A stretch of 64,000 nucleotides of DNA, from positions 248,001 through 312,000 of the forward strand of contig JAJXYF010000029.1 in assembly GCA_021780755.1 (NCBI GenBank). The letters run 5' to 3'. Origin of the DNA: Deltaproteobacteria bacterium (GTDB lineage Bacteria > Desulfobacterota > Binatia > Binatales > Binataceae). A model generated the notes under the pieces. That model was not told the origin of the DNA and ran no database searches. It saw nothing but the letters and a program-made list of their open reading frames with translations. Made by a program: the position numbers and the translations under genes. Shown in pieces: positions 8,469-18,280 of this stretch; position 1 is the first letter of the stretch, and every line of letters begins with the position of its first letter.

Positions 8469-9920
8469 ATGGCGACGCCGATTCCAATCAACCGATGCCG
8501 CTTTAGTCCCGCCGAGGTCATCCGCGCGACCGGCGCTGCTTTTTCCGGGCCAGGCGACCTTGCCCTTGCGGGGGTTAGCATCGACACGCGATCGATCGTG
8601 CCGGATGCTCTTTTCGTCGCCTTGCGCGGTGTGCGCGATGGCCACGAATTCGTCCGCGAGGCCGCCGCGCGCGGCGCCGCCGCAGTCATCGTCGAGCGCG
8701 GACGCATCGATTCGGCGCTGCCGTGCTTCGAGGTTGACGACACGCTGGTGGCGCTCGGCGCGCTCGCGCGCTTTCATCTCAATCGGATGCGCGCGATGAG
8801 GCCAATTCCGACCATCGCGATCGGCGGCGCGGCCGGCAAGACCACGACCAAGGAATTGACCGCAGCGCTCGCGCGCGCGCTTTTCGGTGAGGTCCTCGCT
8901 ACCCCCGGCAATCTCAATAATCTCATCGGCGTGCCGATGACCATCCTCACGCTCACCGATACCCATCGCGCGGCGGTCCTCGAATGTGGCACCAACCGAC
9001 GCGGTGAAATCGCACGGCTGGCGCGGATCGTCGCGCCCGACGTAGCGCTCGTACTCAACGTTGACGTCGAACATACCGAAGGACTCGGTTCGCTCGAGGG
9101 TGTCGCCGACGAAGAGGCCGCATTATTCGCGACCGCGGGCGTGGCGATCGTCGGCACCACCGAGGCGATGCTCCTTGCGCGCGTGCCTCGCGAGATGCGC
9201 ACGTTGACCTTCGGCGCGACCGCCGACGCCGGCGTGCGCCTGGCGAGCCGCGTCATTGTCGCCCCGGGCCGCCAGCGCATCGCGCTCGCGCTCGCGCGCA
9301 CCCTCACCGCCGACGGCGTTGACCCCGCGCTAGAGGCGAACCTTGCGCTGCTCGGTGCCGCCTCCGCGATGAACGCGGCGGCGGCCGTCGCCGCCATCTG
9401 CGCCGCCGCCCGCCCGCTCACTCGCGTCGATCTCGCCGCGCTCGCCCGCGCGCTCGCCGCTGTCGAGCCCGTCGCCGGGCGCCTCTCGACCCGCGAGGTC
9501 GCCGGCGTGGTGGTCATCGACGATACCTACAACGCCAATCCGCGCTCGGTGCGCGTAGCGCTTGAGGCCGGTCGCGAGACTGCCGACGGCCTCCACACGC
9601 GGCTGATCGTCGCGCTAGGCGATATGCTGGAACTCGGTGCGCTGGCGCCCGCGATGCATACCGAGGCGGTCCGCGACCTCTTTCGTGCGCGGCCCGACGC
9701 AGGTGTCGCGGTCGGCCCCGAGATGGCGGCGGCGGTCCGCGCGGTCGGCGGCGCCACCGGCCAGTCATCGCCGCACCCGCCGATACTGGAGCTTGCCGCC
9801 GACAGCACGATCGCGGCGGCCGTCGTGCGCGCCCTCGTGCAACCCGGCGACGTGCTGCTGGTCAAGGGTTCACGCGGTATCGCGATGGAACGAATTATCG
9901 ACGCGCTTACCCCCGCCTGA
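8469..9920 (+). CDS. murF: UDP-N-acetylmuramoyl-tripeptide--D-alanyl-D-alanine ligase
   Basis: MurF adds D-Ala-D-Ala to the UDP-MurNAc-tripeptide in the cytoplasm, the last soluble step of peptidoglycan precursor synthesis. The ~483-residue protein shows the three Mur ligase domains. The N-terminal UDP-binding part includes SIDTRSI. The ATP-binding loop reads GGAAGKTTTKE, where most MurFs have GSSGKTTTKE. Then come the GNLNNLIGVP motif specific to MurF, a C-terminal DDTYNANP segment, and VKGSRG near the end. The ATG at 8469 is chosen, but a GTG at 8454 is possible; neither has a clear ribosome-binding site. It stands alone rather than in a dcw cluster. Confidence 0.92.
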   Translation: MATPIPINRCRFSPAEVIRATGAAFSGPGDLALAGVSIDTRSIVPDALFVALRGVRDGHEFVREAAARGAAAVIVERGRIDSALPCFEVDDTLVALGALARFHLNRMRAMRPIPTIAIGGAAGKTTTKELTAALARALFGEVLATPGNLNNLIGVPMTILTLTDTHRAAVLECGTNRRGEIARLARIVAPDVALVLNVDVEHTEGLGSLEGVADEEAALFATAGVAIVGTTEAMLLARVPREMRTLTFGATADAGVRLASRVIVAPGRQRIALALARTLTADGVDPALEANLALLGAASAMNAAAAVAAICAAARPLTRVDLAALARALAAVEPVAGRLSTREVAGVVVIDDTYNANPRSVRVALEAGRETADGLHTRLIVALGDMLELGALAPAMHTEAVRDLFRARPDAGVAVGPEMAAAVRAVGGATGQSSPHPPILELAADSTIAAAVVRALVQPGDVLLVKGSRGIAMERIIDALTPA

Positions 9921-9982
9921 AGCCCGCATCAGTTTGCCACACGTCGCCCTTTTCCTTCTCACCTCGGGCCGCCCGCGCAGAT

Positions 9983-11263
9983 TCAGCCGCCCCGCTGAAC
10001 GATCTCGTGCGCCTCGCGCTCGAGCCTCTCGCGATGATTCGGATGACTGATCGCGACCATCCGCCGTACCCGCTCGGCGAGTGGCTGTCCGCGCAACTCC
10101 GCCGCGCCGAATTCGGTCACGATTATGTCCGCGTCACTGCGCGCCGTGGTGACTACGCCATCTTCCAACCGCGCGACGATCCGGCTGATGGCGTCGTCGC
10201 GCGCGCTCGCCGGCAATGCGATTATCGAGTGGCCGGCCGGTGAAATCTGCGCCCCGCGCACGAAGTCAACCTGGCCGCCGACCGCGCCGATATAAGCACC
10301 CGCGGCTACTTCGGCGTTGATCTGTCCGGTCAGATCAACCTCGATCGCCGAATTGAGCGCGACGATCTTGCCCAGCCGGCCGAGCACCAGAGGGTTGTGG
10401 ATATAAGACGGCGTAAACAGCCGAATGGAAGGATTGCAGTGGGAAAAATTATATAGCCGGCGAGTACCCACCAGACATCCGGCCGCGGCGATACCGGGGT
10501 CGAGCGGCTTACGCGCATTGGTCATCACGCCGCATTCCATCAGATCGGCAACGCGATCGCTGATGAGTCCCGAATGAAACCCGAGGTCGCGACGATCGCC
10601 GACGCTCGCCAGCACCGCGTCAGGGATCGCGCCAACGCCAATTTGAATCGTCGTGCCGTCCTCGATATAGCGGCCGACATGGCGCGCGATCGCCTGTTCG
10701 ACCGGGCCCAGCGCCTGCGCCCTGATTTCGACCGGCGGGCGCGACGTGCGAACGATATAGTCAATGAGCGACAGATCCACACCGCCATCGCACCACGTCC
10801 ACGGCACCTGATCGTTGACCTCGGCGATTACCACGCGCGCCCGCTTCATCGCGGCGAGCTGGAAATCATGACCGAGCGCGAAGCTGTATTCACCGCGCGC
10901 GTCAAGTTCGCTGAGTTGCACGAAGACCACGTCCGCGGGAAAGATGCCGCGCTCGAAGTAGCCGGGGATCTGCGAGAGATGACACGGGACGATTCGCAGC
11001 AAGCCGTCGCGGGCGAACCCTCGCAGGCTGCCGATCGCGCTGAGGCTGGTGAAGTTCAACACGTCGGCGTGTTCGTGCTGGAGCGTGCGGCGCGAGCGCA
11101 CGCCGCCAAGGAACACGCTCGCATGGCCAATCCGATGGCGCTGTTCGAGCAGCTTCTCGACCAGCGTGGCCGGTTCGCCGGCGCCCTGCCCCCATACGAT
11201 ATGGTCGCCGTCGCGGATGATCGCGGCGAGGTCGAGTGATTCAAGCTTGATTTCCTGGGGCAT
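9983..11263 (-). CDS. Acetyl-CoA hydrolase/transferase family CoA-transferase (4-hydroxybutyrate CoA-transferase-like)
   Basis: A 426-residue family I CoA-transferase of the cat1/4-hydroxybutyrate type. The C-terminal half holds the NSAIEVDLTGQINAE segment, whose Glu forms the covalent CoA thioester in this family, followed by a glycine-rich VGGQVDFVRGA loop. The N-terminal half has the matching WGQGAGEP start and an LGGVRS motif. It probably moves CoA between acetyl-CoA or another acyl-CoA and a carboxylate; the acceptor is unknown. The start MPQEIK at 11263 gives the normal family N-terminus. It converges with murF at its 3' end. Confidence 0.82.
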   Translation of the reverse strand: MPQEIKLESLDLAAIIRDGDHIVWGQGAGEPATLVEKLLEQRHRIGHASVFLGGVRSRRTLQHEHADVLNFTSLSAIGSLRGFARDGLLRIVPCHLSQIPGYFERGIFPADVVFVQLSELDARGEYSFALGHDFQLAAMKRARVVIAEVNDQVPWTWCDGGVDLSLIDYIVRTSRPPVEIRAQALGPVEQAIARHVGRYIEDGTTIQIGVGAIPDAVLASVGDRRDLGFHSGLISDRVADLMECGVMTNARKPLDPGIAAAGCLVGTRRLYNFSHCNPSIRLFTPSYIHNPLVLGRLGKIVALNSAIEVDLTGQINAEVAAGAYIGAVGGQVDFVRGAQISPAGHSIIALPASARDDAISRIVARLEDGVVTTARSDADIIVTEFGAAELRGQPLAERVRRMVAISHPNHRERLEREAHEIVQRGG

Positions 11264-11532
11264 TGTCAGCTCACGCGCAGCGGTCGCGTCAATCAAGGAT
11301 CGCACAAACCATCATCGCACTGCCATAAACGCGCCGAGCGAGGATCGAAGCACGCGCGGCGCCGAACAAGGGTCGTCTCCAGATGGTACCTGCGGTACCG
11401 GAATGTAGAAAATTTGCGCCCGCCCCGTGCAAACGCCAGCCGACTGGGATATATGGCAACGTCAATCGGCCGCCCCGATCGAAACCCCGCGACCGGTGCC
11501 GAATCATTGGTTTTTTAAGGGACTCGAAAGTA

Positions 11533-12930
11533 ATGCAGTCAATGAAGCGACTTTTTCAAGTAGCCACGGTCCTGGCGCTGGTGCTCAGCCAGACGCCCGC
11601 CAACGCACAACAGCCGCCCGCAATTTCCTCTTCGCCGGGGGCGGCTGTCGCCAACACAACCGGCAACGCCGCTCCTGGAGCGCCCGCGGTGCGTCCGAGT
11701 GATCTGTCGAATCCGGCCAGCGGCGGAATTCCGGTCGGCACCGTGATTACGATGCAGAATTGGCAGCACTATCAGCAGTTCATGTCGGACGGACTGGTAG
11801 CGCTTTTTGCCGGAACGTATTTCTGGAAAATGCCGGCCGACGTCGCGATGGAGGTCGGGCCGACCGTCGTCAATCCGCTGCCCAAAAATTATCAGGAAGC
11901 GACCGAAAAATATGCGGGACAAGTGCAGGTCATCGAACTTCCCGATGGCGGCCTGACGCTGGCGAACTATCGCGGCGGATTGCCCTTTCCCAATCCCGCG
12001 GAACCACACAAGGCCTGGAAGATTCTGGCCAACGTCTGGTACCGCTACATTCCGCACCTGTCGTATATCAGCAACGCGAGCGGATGCACGGTGAACAGCA
12101 CCGGCAATATCGACTGCTCGACCGGGAATGTGGTTTATCGGCAACTCAGCTTCAATACCGATCCCGGGGTCGCGGGCGATCCGCCTGACGCGGACGGCCG
12201 GTTCTATACGCAGTGGTTCATGATTCTGGAGCCCGAGCAGGATCGCTACACCGCATCGCTCACGATCGCCTACAACGATCTGACGCGCCAGCAGGATCTC
12301 TACGCCTTCATCCCGTCGCTACGCCGTTCCCAACCAATCTCGGCGGCGGCGCGCTGCGGTCAGACCTCCGGGATGGACATCAATCAGGATGACTATCGCT
12401 CCGGCTTCAATTCGAACCTGACGCAATTCAATGTTGACTATATCGGTCAGAAGAAAGTACTCGCGCTGATTCTCGCCAAGATGCCGAACAGCAAATTTCC
12501 CGAAGGCTACGACATGCCGCTGGGATGGCCGGAGCCGTCGTGGGGCAAGTGGCAAGTGCGCGACGTTGACGTTATCAGCGCGGTCAAACTTCCCGCGCAA
12601 GGCAAAGGCTACTGCTACGGCAAACGCGTTATGTACGTTGACCAGCCGGACTCCGCTCCGCTGTGGGAGGAATTGTACGACCCGGACGGAAAACTATGGA
12701 AGATTGGCGGCCTGTTCCTGCACACGGTCGATGTACCCAACGTCGGCCCCGTCGATACGTCGGGGAGCCTGCTCTACGAATTCTGGGACATTCAGAACAA
12801 GCATGCTTCGATCATCGCGGACCCGACTGACAATAGTCATCCGTTCTACGTTAATGAGCAGGTACCGCGGGACTATCGGGATATCACGCGGTATTCGACG
12901 CCGAGCGGACTGAATATGATCATGCGATAG
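11533..12930 (+). CDS. DUF1329-family exported protein
   Basis: The 465-residue protein begins with a clear signal peptide (MQSMKRLFQVATVLALVL, cut after ANA). The mature part contains DUF1329 hallmarks: the PFPNPAEPHKAWKIL stretch, and FIPSLRRSQPISAAARCGQTSG followed by DINQDDY and a GF..N....DYIGQKK run. DUF1329 proteins are thought to be outer-membrane or periplasmic proteins with a LolA-like fold and often accompany MMPL/RND exporters; this window has such an exporter at 23150, but not adjacent. Their substrate is unproven. The first 50 codons of the open frame lack a ribosome-binding site, so the ATG at 11533 was chosen. Confidence 0.75.
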   Translation: MQSMKRLFQVATVLALVLSQTPANAQQPPAISSSPGAAVANTTGNAAPGAPAVRPSDLSNPASGGIPVGTVITMQNWQHYQQFMSDGLVALFAGTYFWKMPADVAMEVGPTVVNPLPKNYQEATEKYAGQVQVIELPDGGLTLANYRGGLPFPNPAEPHKAWKILANVWYRYIPHLSYISNASGCTVNSTGNIDCSTGNVVYRQLSFNTDPGVAGDPPDADGRFYTQWFMILEPEQDRYTASLTIAYNDLTRQQDLYAFIPSLRRSQPISAAARCGQTSGMDINQDDYRSGFNSNLTQFNVDYIGQKKVLALILAKMPNSKFPEGYDMPLGWPEPSWGKWQVRDVDVISAVKLPAQGKGYCYGKRVMYVDQPDSAPLWEELYDPDGKLWKIGGLFLHTVDVPNVGPVDTSGSLLYEFWDIQNKHASIIADPTDNSHPFYVNEQVPRDYRDITRYSTPSGLNMIMR

Positions 12931-13005
12931 CGAGTATTTCACCAACAGACGCTCGCGTTGCCCGGGCCAGGCGGCCAAGTCACGCGGGAGAGACCTGACC
13001 CCCGA

Positions 13006-13027
13006 CCCCTTCACTAAAGAGAAGGGG
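13006..13027. terminator. Weak hairpin between convergent genes
   Basis: CCCCTTC (13006-13012) pairs with GAAGGGG (13021-13027) around an 8-base loop. It lies between the ends of the DUF1329 gene and the zinc-ribbon gene. There is no T-run, so a terminator role is only suggested by position. Confidence 0.35.
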
Positions 13028-13059
13028 CTCGGACAAGGAGCGGGGAAGCGGTACGAAAT

Positions 13060-13320
13060 TCAGATCTGGAAGTCGCCTTTACGCGGCCGTTTGATCGGCC
13101 GGGACTCGCGCATCGCTTCCCGTTCGAACTCTTCGAGCTCCTTGCGCACCGCGGCGAGCCGTTGGCGAAATTCGCGTGCCTCGACCTTGATGCCAGCCTT
13201 GCAGTTCACGCAGACGAGATGGCTCACAGTGTGTTCCTCGAACTCGCGGACCGGTACCGGGTTGATGTGGCCGCAGTTGGGACAGCGGATATCGATAGTC
13301 TGATCTTCAAACGTGGTCAT
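13060..13320 (-). CDS. Small zinc-ribbon protein
   Basis: The 86-residue protein has two Cys pairs, CPNC (about 13-16) and CVNC (about 38-41), separated by 21 residues, as in a zinc ribbon. A charged helix follows (about 47-72, rich in Arg, Lys and Glu, likely coiled coil) and then a basic tail. The first pair is embedded in IDIRCPNCGHINPVPV, a typical one-metal ribbon start. Nucleic-acid or protein binding is plausible but not shown. The ATG at 13320 is preferred to an upstream start at 13350. It sits 80 bases downstream of the aldehyde dehydrogenase gene on the same strand. Confidence 0.65.
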   Translation of the reverse strand: MTTFEDQTIDIRCPNCGHINPVPVREFEEHTVSHLVCVNCKAGIKVEAREFRQRLAAVRKELEEFEREAMRESRPIKRPRKGDFQI

Positions 13321-13400
13321 TTGGATAGCTGCTGCGCTCGCGGTGCGCATCCTCGAAAGCTGGCCTCGTGTGGGCGCGACTCACAAGCTCGGCTTGCCGA

Positions 13401-14999
13401 TCATCGTTGATCGGGGAGGCGAGTGTATTCGCTGAAGTTGCCGAAGGGCTGTTCCTCGGGTCCTGAACCGCGCGTCACCGCTTCGACCAGCAGGCGGCCA
13501 CCGACGAAGCATCCCTTCCACGATTGTCCGAGCCCGCCGAAGGTCTCGTCGCGATCTCCGCGGGAGCGCGCCACGTTGATGCCGACCTTGTAGGAGCGCA
13601 ACTGCGCCGCGATTTTCGTGACCAGGGCGGCATCGTCGCAAGCGATTGACGAGACGAGCGATCCGTTGGAAACGTTCATTTCGTGAATCAGTTCGTCCAT
13701 CCGATCGACGACCAAAAATGAATCGACCGGCCCAAACGGCTCGAGATGATAAAGCGTGCAGTGCTTGGGGATGTTCAGTAACGCAACGGGCGCGAAGTAG
13801 GCAGAGCGATCCTGCCCGGCCACGAAACAGCTCTCGTCGAACTGACCCTCGAACAGACAGGTGGCCCCGCGCTGCATCGCCTCGTTAACGTCGGCGTGAA
13901 GCTCGGCCGCTTTGCCCGGGCTGATGAGTGGTCCGAAATCGAACGCGGGCGGACCTTCCGCGGCGCCGGAGGCGGCCACCGGATGGCCATAGCGCAATGA
14001 TTTGACGACCTTGAAATAGGTGTCGAGAAAGCGCGGAAACAATTTGCGCTGCACGACGAACCGGACGTACGCGGTACAGCGTTGCTTGCCGTATTCGAAG
14101 CCCTTCTTGATTTGTTTCTCGAGTTCCGGCCAATTGGAAAATTCCCACACTCCATAGGCGTTGATACCCTCCATCTCGAGCATGTAGGGCACCCCCCGCA
14201 TCTCCATCCGTTCGGCGATCGCGTTGCCGGTCTCCTTGCCGCCAATGAAGGACAAGCACGAGACCATCGGATCGGAAACCAGCGCGCGGCTGAGATCTCC
14301 ACCGGGTCCGCTGACCAGCGACACGGGGAGTCCCGCCCGGCGCGCGAAGGCCGCCGAAACGGTGAGCGCATAGAGGCCGCCGTCGGTCGGGGTTTTGATA
14401 ATCGCACTGTTGCCGGCCAGCACCTGGACCAGCACGGCGTGAAACAACGCCGACAACGGATAGTTCCAGGAGGCGATATTTGAAACCATGCCGAGCGGCT
14501 TGCGATCGCCCAGCATCCCTTCGATCTTCGCGATGTACCATTCGACCCCGGAGATGCAGCGATCAACGTCCGCTTCGGCGATTTTTAACGGCTTGCCGAT
14601 TTCCCACATCAGCAGTGCGATCAGGATTTCGCGATTGAGCTTCATCTCCTCGAGGCACTGCTGAACGCGGCGGCGGCGTTCGTCGAGATCGACGCGCACC
14701 CACTCCAATTGCTCACTCGCGGCGGACTGGACGGCGTTACGCGCGATCTCATAGGAGATGAACGGCAGCGCGCCAAGCATAGTGCCGTCATTGGGCGTCT
14801 TATAGGGCCGATCGTAACCCGGCTCCTGCCAGCTCCGGCCAATCAGGTTGAGGATGCGCCGCTCGGAGTTGAAGGCCTCGGGCACCAGTGCGCGGGTTTT
14901 CACAAGCACCTTGTCCCACGCCAGCGCGGGCAGGATGTGAACAGTGGCGCCGGCCATCTTTTCAGCTGCGATTGTTTCCAATTTGGCTTCCGATTTCAT
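13401..14999 (-). CDS. Aldehyde dehydrogenase family protein
   Basis: The 532-residue NAD(P)-dependent aldehyde dehydrogenase keeps the family residues: SWNYPLS (Asn about 179), the cofactor-loop motif FIGGKETG (about 251-258), the general-base Glu in LEMEG (about 275) and the catalytic Cys in GKQRCTA (about 308). The surroundings of these residues are diverged from common ALDHs (LEMEG for LELGG, RCTA for QCTA), so the substrate is open. The 40-residue N-terminal extension before the ALDH core is longer than usual. The start at 14999 has AGAGG upstream. It is divergent from the flavoprotein gene at 15193. Confidence 0.85.
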   Translation of the reverse strand: MKSEAKLETIAAEKMAGATVHILPALAWDKVLVKTRALVPEAFNSERRILNLIGRSWQEPGYDRPYKTPNDGTMLGALPFISYEIARNAVQSAASEQLEWVRVDLDERRRRVQQCLEEMKLNREILIALLMWEIGKPLKIAEADVDRCISGVEWYIAKIEGMLGDRKPLGMVSNIASWNYPLSALFHAVLVQVLAGNSAIIKTPTDGGLYALTVSAAFARRAGLPVSLVSGPGGDLSRALVSDPMVSCLSFIGGKETGNAIAERMEMRGVPYMLEMEGINAYGVWEFSNWPELEKQIKKGFEYGKQRCTAYVRFVVQRKLFPRFLDTYFKVVKSLRYGHPVAASGAAEGPPAFDFGPLISPGKAAELHADVNEAMQRGATCLFEGQFDESCFVAGQDRSAYFAPVALLNIPKHCTLYHLEPFGPVDSFLVVDRMDELIHEMNVSNGSLVSSIACDDAALVTKIAAQLRSYKVGINVARSRGDRDETFGGLGQSWKGCFVGGRLLVEAVTRGSGPEEQPFGNFSEYTRLPDQR

Positions 15000-15192
15000 C
15001 GGCGTACCTCTCGCGATATGTTCGCGCAACGGTTCCGAGAGCCTCAGCACGACCGCGTCGTGCAGATCCGCGGGCGCAGCCGCATTGCTTCCTTACCACG
15101 AATCGGTGAGCGTCGCGGCGACCGCCGTTTCGCATCATACTCGCATTTTCGCCAGCCGTAACGACTTGCAACGCCAGGCAGCGCGGGGGCTA

Positions 15193-16380
15193 ATGTTCTC
15201 GGTCATGGAAGCGTTCGATGTCGTGATCCTGGGCGCTGGAGCGGCCGGGCTGATGTGCGCGATGACCGCCGGGAAGCGCGGTCGGCGGGTGTTGTTGCTG
15301 GATCACGCGCAGCGGCCGGGCGCCAAGCTTTTGATTTCAGGCGGCGGACGCTGCAATTTTACGAATCTCGAAGTGACGCCGGAGCGGTTTCTCTCGGGCA
15401 ATCCGCATTTCTGCAAGTCCGCCCTCAGCCGCTATACACAACTGGACTTTATCGGCTTGGTGGAACGTCATCGGATTGCTTATCACGAGAAAGCTTTGGG
15501 GCAACTATTCTGCGACGGATCGGCGCGCCAAATCCTGACGATGCTCCTGGGGGAGTGCGCGGCGGCGAGCGTCGATCTGCGCCTCGGTCACGAAGTCGTC
15601 GCGGTGACGCGCAACGATCGTTATCGCATCGACACCATCAGGGGCAGTTTCTCCGCCACCGCGGTAGTGCTCGCGACCGGCGGCCTGTCGATTCCGAAGT
15701 TAGGAGCAACCGGATTTGCTTACGACGCGGCGCGCCGGTTCGGCTTAGCGGTGACCGCACCGCGACCGGGTCTGGTACCGTTGAAGGTCACGGGAGAGCC
15801 GCTCAGTATCTGCCAATCATTGTCCGGCGTTTCGGTTGACGCGGTGGTCTCGTGCGGCCGGCAAAGCTTCCGCGAGAACATCCTGTTCACTCATCGCGGA
15901 CTGTCGGGTCCGGCGATCCTCCAGATATCGTCGTACTGGAGCGAAGGCGATACGCTCGCGATCGACCTTGTACCGACGCTTGAGGCGGAGAAGTTTTTAC
16001 GGGAACGCAAGCGCCGACGCCCGAAAGCGGAACTTAAGAGCATACTGGCGGAGGTGCTGCCAACCCGGCTGGCCCACGTGTTGGCCGAGTCCGCACCGCA
16101 CGGAGTCACGATGGCTAACCTGCCGGATCGCACCCTCACCGCGACGGCGGCGCTGCTGAAGCAATGGCAAGTGAGACCTTCCGGAACAGAGGGATGGCCA
16201 AAGGCCGAAGTGACAGTCGGCGGTATCGATACTACCGGGCTGTCGTCCAGGACCATGGAGGCGCGCAGCGTACCCGGACTTTACATCATTGGTGAGGCGG
16301 TCGATGTCACCGGATGGCTGGGCGGGTATAACTTTCAATGGGCATGGTCGAGCGGATGGTGCGCGGGCCAGGCGGTGTAG
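15193..16380 (+). CDS. HI0933-type NAD(P)/FAD-dependent oxidoreductase
   Basis: This 395-residue flavoprotein has an N-terminal FAD-binding Rossmann motif (VVILGAGAAGLMCA) and the diagnostic ISGGGRCNFTN segment of the HI0933/BaiN family. The middle ATGGLSIPKLGATG and FTHRGLSGPAILQ motifs and the C-terminal GEAVDVTGWLGGYNFQWAWSSG follow in order. Family members are uncharacterised or reduce cyclic enones, as with BaiN in bile acid metabolism. The ATG at 15193 follows a G-rich stretch; a second ATG at 15205 also fits. The frame is open much further upstream, but that part overlaps the divergent ALDH gene and is not family-like. Confidence 0.85.
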   Translation: MFSVMEAFDVVILGAGAAGLMCAMTAGKRGRRVLLLDHAQRPGAKLLISGGGRCNFTNLEVTPERFLSGNPHFCKSALSRYTQLDFIGLVERHRIAYHEKALGQLFCDGSARQILTMLLGECAAASVDLRLGHEVVAVTRNDRYRIDTIRGSFSATAVVLATGGLSIPKLGATGFAYDAARRFGLAVTAPRPGLVPLKVTGEPLSICQSLSGVSVDAVVSCGRQSFRENILFTHRGLSGPAILQISSYWSEGDTLAIDLVPTLEAEKFLRERKRRRPKAELKSILAEVLPTRLAHVLAESAPHGVTMANLPDRTLTATAALLKQWQVRPSGTEGWPKAEVTVGGIDTTGLSSRTMEARSVPGLYIIGEAVDVTGWLGGYNFQWAWSSGWCAGQAV

Positions 16381-16456
16381 CTAATGCGCCCAGTCGGAGC
16401 ACGTTCCGTGATCGCCGCTAGCACTCACGCAGACTTCCTTACGACCGTCGCCACGT

Positions 16457-17278
16457 TTACTTCCGCGAGCCGATCGGAAAGGCACTCTCAAGGAGTTGCA
16501 TTTGCGCTGACGACAGAAGCCAGCCGGAGGCCTGGCAATTCTCGACAACTCTGGCCGCGCGATCGGACTTGGGAATCGTGATGACACCGGGCCGCGAAAT
16601 GCACCAGTTCAAGGCGACCTGGGCGAGCGTCTTCTGCACTTGCGCCGCAACTAGTTCCAGCACCTTCATCTGATCCGGACGCGACGATTGTGCCGAGGCT
16701 TTAGTCAGTTGCCCACTATCCAGTGGCGTGTAAGCGATGATCGTAACGTGATTCTTCTGACAATATGGTAGTAGCTCTTCCTCAATCTGCCGCCGATTTA
16801 GATTGTAAAGAACCTGGTTGGATACGATTGGATATTTTCTCATCGTGGCCTGCGCCTCGCGCAGTTCCGCCGTGGAGAAGTTGCTCACGCCGATATACTT
16901 CACGAGACCGCGATCGACCAGCGTCTCCATCGCACGCATCGTTTCCTGGATCGGTACGAGCGAATTCGGCCAGTGAATCTGGTACAGATCTATATAGCCA
17001 GTATCGAGCCGTCGCAGACTGGCGTCGGCCGCCTTCAAGACTTCGTCGTAACTTAGGTGGCTACCCGAAACTTTGGTTGCGACGAAGACCCTATCGCGAA
17101 TGCCGCTGACCGCCTCACCGACGACCTTTTCGGTTCCGTACGCCTCGGCGGTGTCGATCAGCGAGGCACCCAACTCGATCGCCTGGCGCAGAGGTTCAAC
17201 GCCGCCACCGTAACGCCATACGCCTACCCCGATCTCGGCGACCGTCGTTCCAGTTTTGCCGAGTTCCCGTAGTTGCAT
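16457..17278 (-). CDS. Aldo/keto reductase
   Basis: A 273-residue TIM-barrel NADPH-dependent reductase. The catalytic tetrad is complete: Asp42 and Tyr47 in DTAEAYG, Lys69 in ATKVSG and His102 in IHWPN. The GVSNFS motif and the C-terminal phosphate-binding IPKS segment are present. Substrates are usually aldehydes or ketones and cannot be predicted here. The ATG at 17278 gives the normal family start; the open frame continues upstream into queC. It follows queC by 41 bases on the same strand and may share its transcript. Confidence 0.88.
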   Translation of the reverse strand: MQLRELGKTGTTVAEIGVGVWRYGGGVEPLRQAIELGASLIDTAEAYGTEKVVGEAVSGIRDRVFVATKVSGSHLSYDEVLKAADASLRRLDTGYIDLYQIHWPNSLVPIQETMRAMETLVDRGLVKYIGVSNFSTAELREAQATMRKYPIVSNQVLYNLNRRQIEEELLPYCQKNHVTIIAYTPLDSGQLTKASAQSSRPDQMKVLELVAAQVQKTLAQVALNWCISRPGVITIPKSDRAARVVENCQASGWLLSSAQMQLLESAFPIGSRK

Positions 17279-17319
17279 TCGCAATGTCCCTGTTGGCTGA
17301 TAACTCAGTATTTCGACAA

Positions 17320-18012
17320 TCAGGAATGGCTTTGAGAAATGTTCTGAATTCCGAGGGTAGCCGTTCCTCTCGCATAGATCGTCAGATCCTGAACTCCGGA
17401 ACGATCGAAGGCCACCTGGCGTTCGCGACATTTATTGCACTGCCCGCAGTGGATTCCGTCGATCGGCGCCATGCAGGTCAAGGTCAGATCCAACGGCAGG
17501 CTTTGAAATCGTTTAATCACATCCCACTTGTGCAAGTCTCGAAACGCCGCCTTGACCTCTACGACATGATCGAGTCCACTGGTGAGCGCCGCCGCGAATT
17601 TCTGAAAGAAATCCGGCGTCGCGTCGGAAAATGGATTACCACCAAGTGATCCAATCCCGATGCGGTATACGTGATGCGTACTGCACCATACCGCCGCCAG
17701 CCCGATCAGAAGGATATTGCGGCCCGGCAAAAAGACCGACGTATCCGGCTCGTCCGCACCTGGCACGCCATCCGGGCCCACGCTCCAGTGGTCGCCATAC
17801 ATCGCGCGCACTGGCGCGGATAGTGTCGTCACCGGCTTCACGTTGGGACTATTCAAGACTTTCAGGAACGAGTCGAGCGCCGATCGCTCCGCGTCTTCCC
17901 AGGCCAAGCCGCACCGAACGTAGATCGGATAAACCTCCGCCGTCTTCGCTTCCTCTGCCAGTAAAACGGAACTGTCCAGGCCGCCGCTCGTCAAGACCGC
18001 GATTCTGTCCAA
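17320..18012 (-). CDS. queC: 7-cyano-7-deazaguanine (preQ0) synthase
   Basis: QueC converts 7-carboxy-7-deazaguanine to preQ0 with ATP and ammonia, for queuosine in tRNA. The 230-residue protein has the PP-loop SGGLDSS near its N-terminus, a LPGRNILLIGLAA motif, and the zinc site C...HCGQCNKC near the C-terminus (four Cys). The start is probably the TTG at 18012, with GGGGGA six bases upstream. The sequence is diverged from common QueC and shorter in the middle. No queD, queE or queF lies nearby, so either the pathway is scattered or preQ1/preQ0 is salvaged elsewhere. Confidence 0.8.
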   Translation of the reverse strand: MDRIAVLTSGGLDSSVLLAEEAKTAEVYPIYVRCGLAWEDAERSALDSFLKVLNSPNVKPVTTLSAPVRAMYGDHWSVGPDGVPGADEPDTSVFLPGRNILLIGLAAVWCSTHHVYRIGIGSLGGNPFSDATPDFFQKFAAALTSGLDHVVEVKAAFRDLHKWDVIKRFQSLPLDLTLTCMAPIDGIHCGQCNKCRERQVAFDRSGVQDLTIYARGTATLGIQNISQSHS

Positions 18013-18280
18013 ACTATTTCCCCCGCCTATCCGATTGATCGAAAAACTGAATACCAAGGTCTGGCAGCAAGGACGAATTCAGGAGTCGCCGAGCAGCATG
18101 CCGGCACCCTATTCCGGAGGGAGAGATCACTCCGCGCGCCCGGCCTCGGCAGAGCGTACACCTTTGGGAAATTCCATGCTACGATCACGCCGACGTCAGC
18201 GCCAGGATATGCGACCCTGACGCGTTTCCTGAATCCCAGACGCCGTAACCTTTCTTCTCACCACTTTTCGAAGGATCGCG

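Noticed and set aside
11385-11399. Two GGTACC palindromes close together before the DUF1329 gene
   Set aside because: Possible operator, but short self-palindromes recur by chance and there is no regulator nearby.
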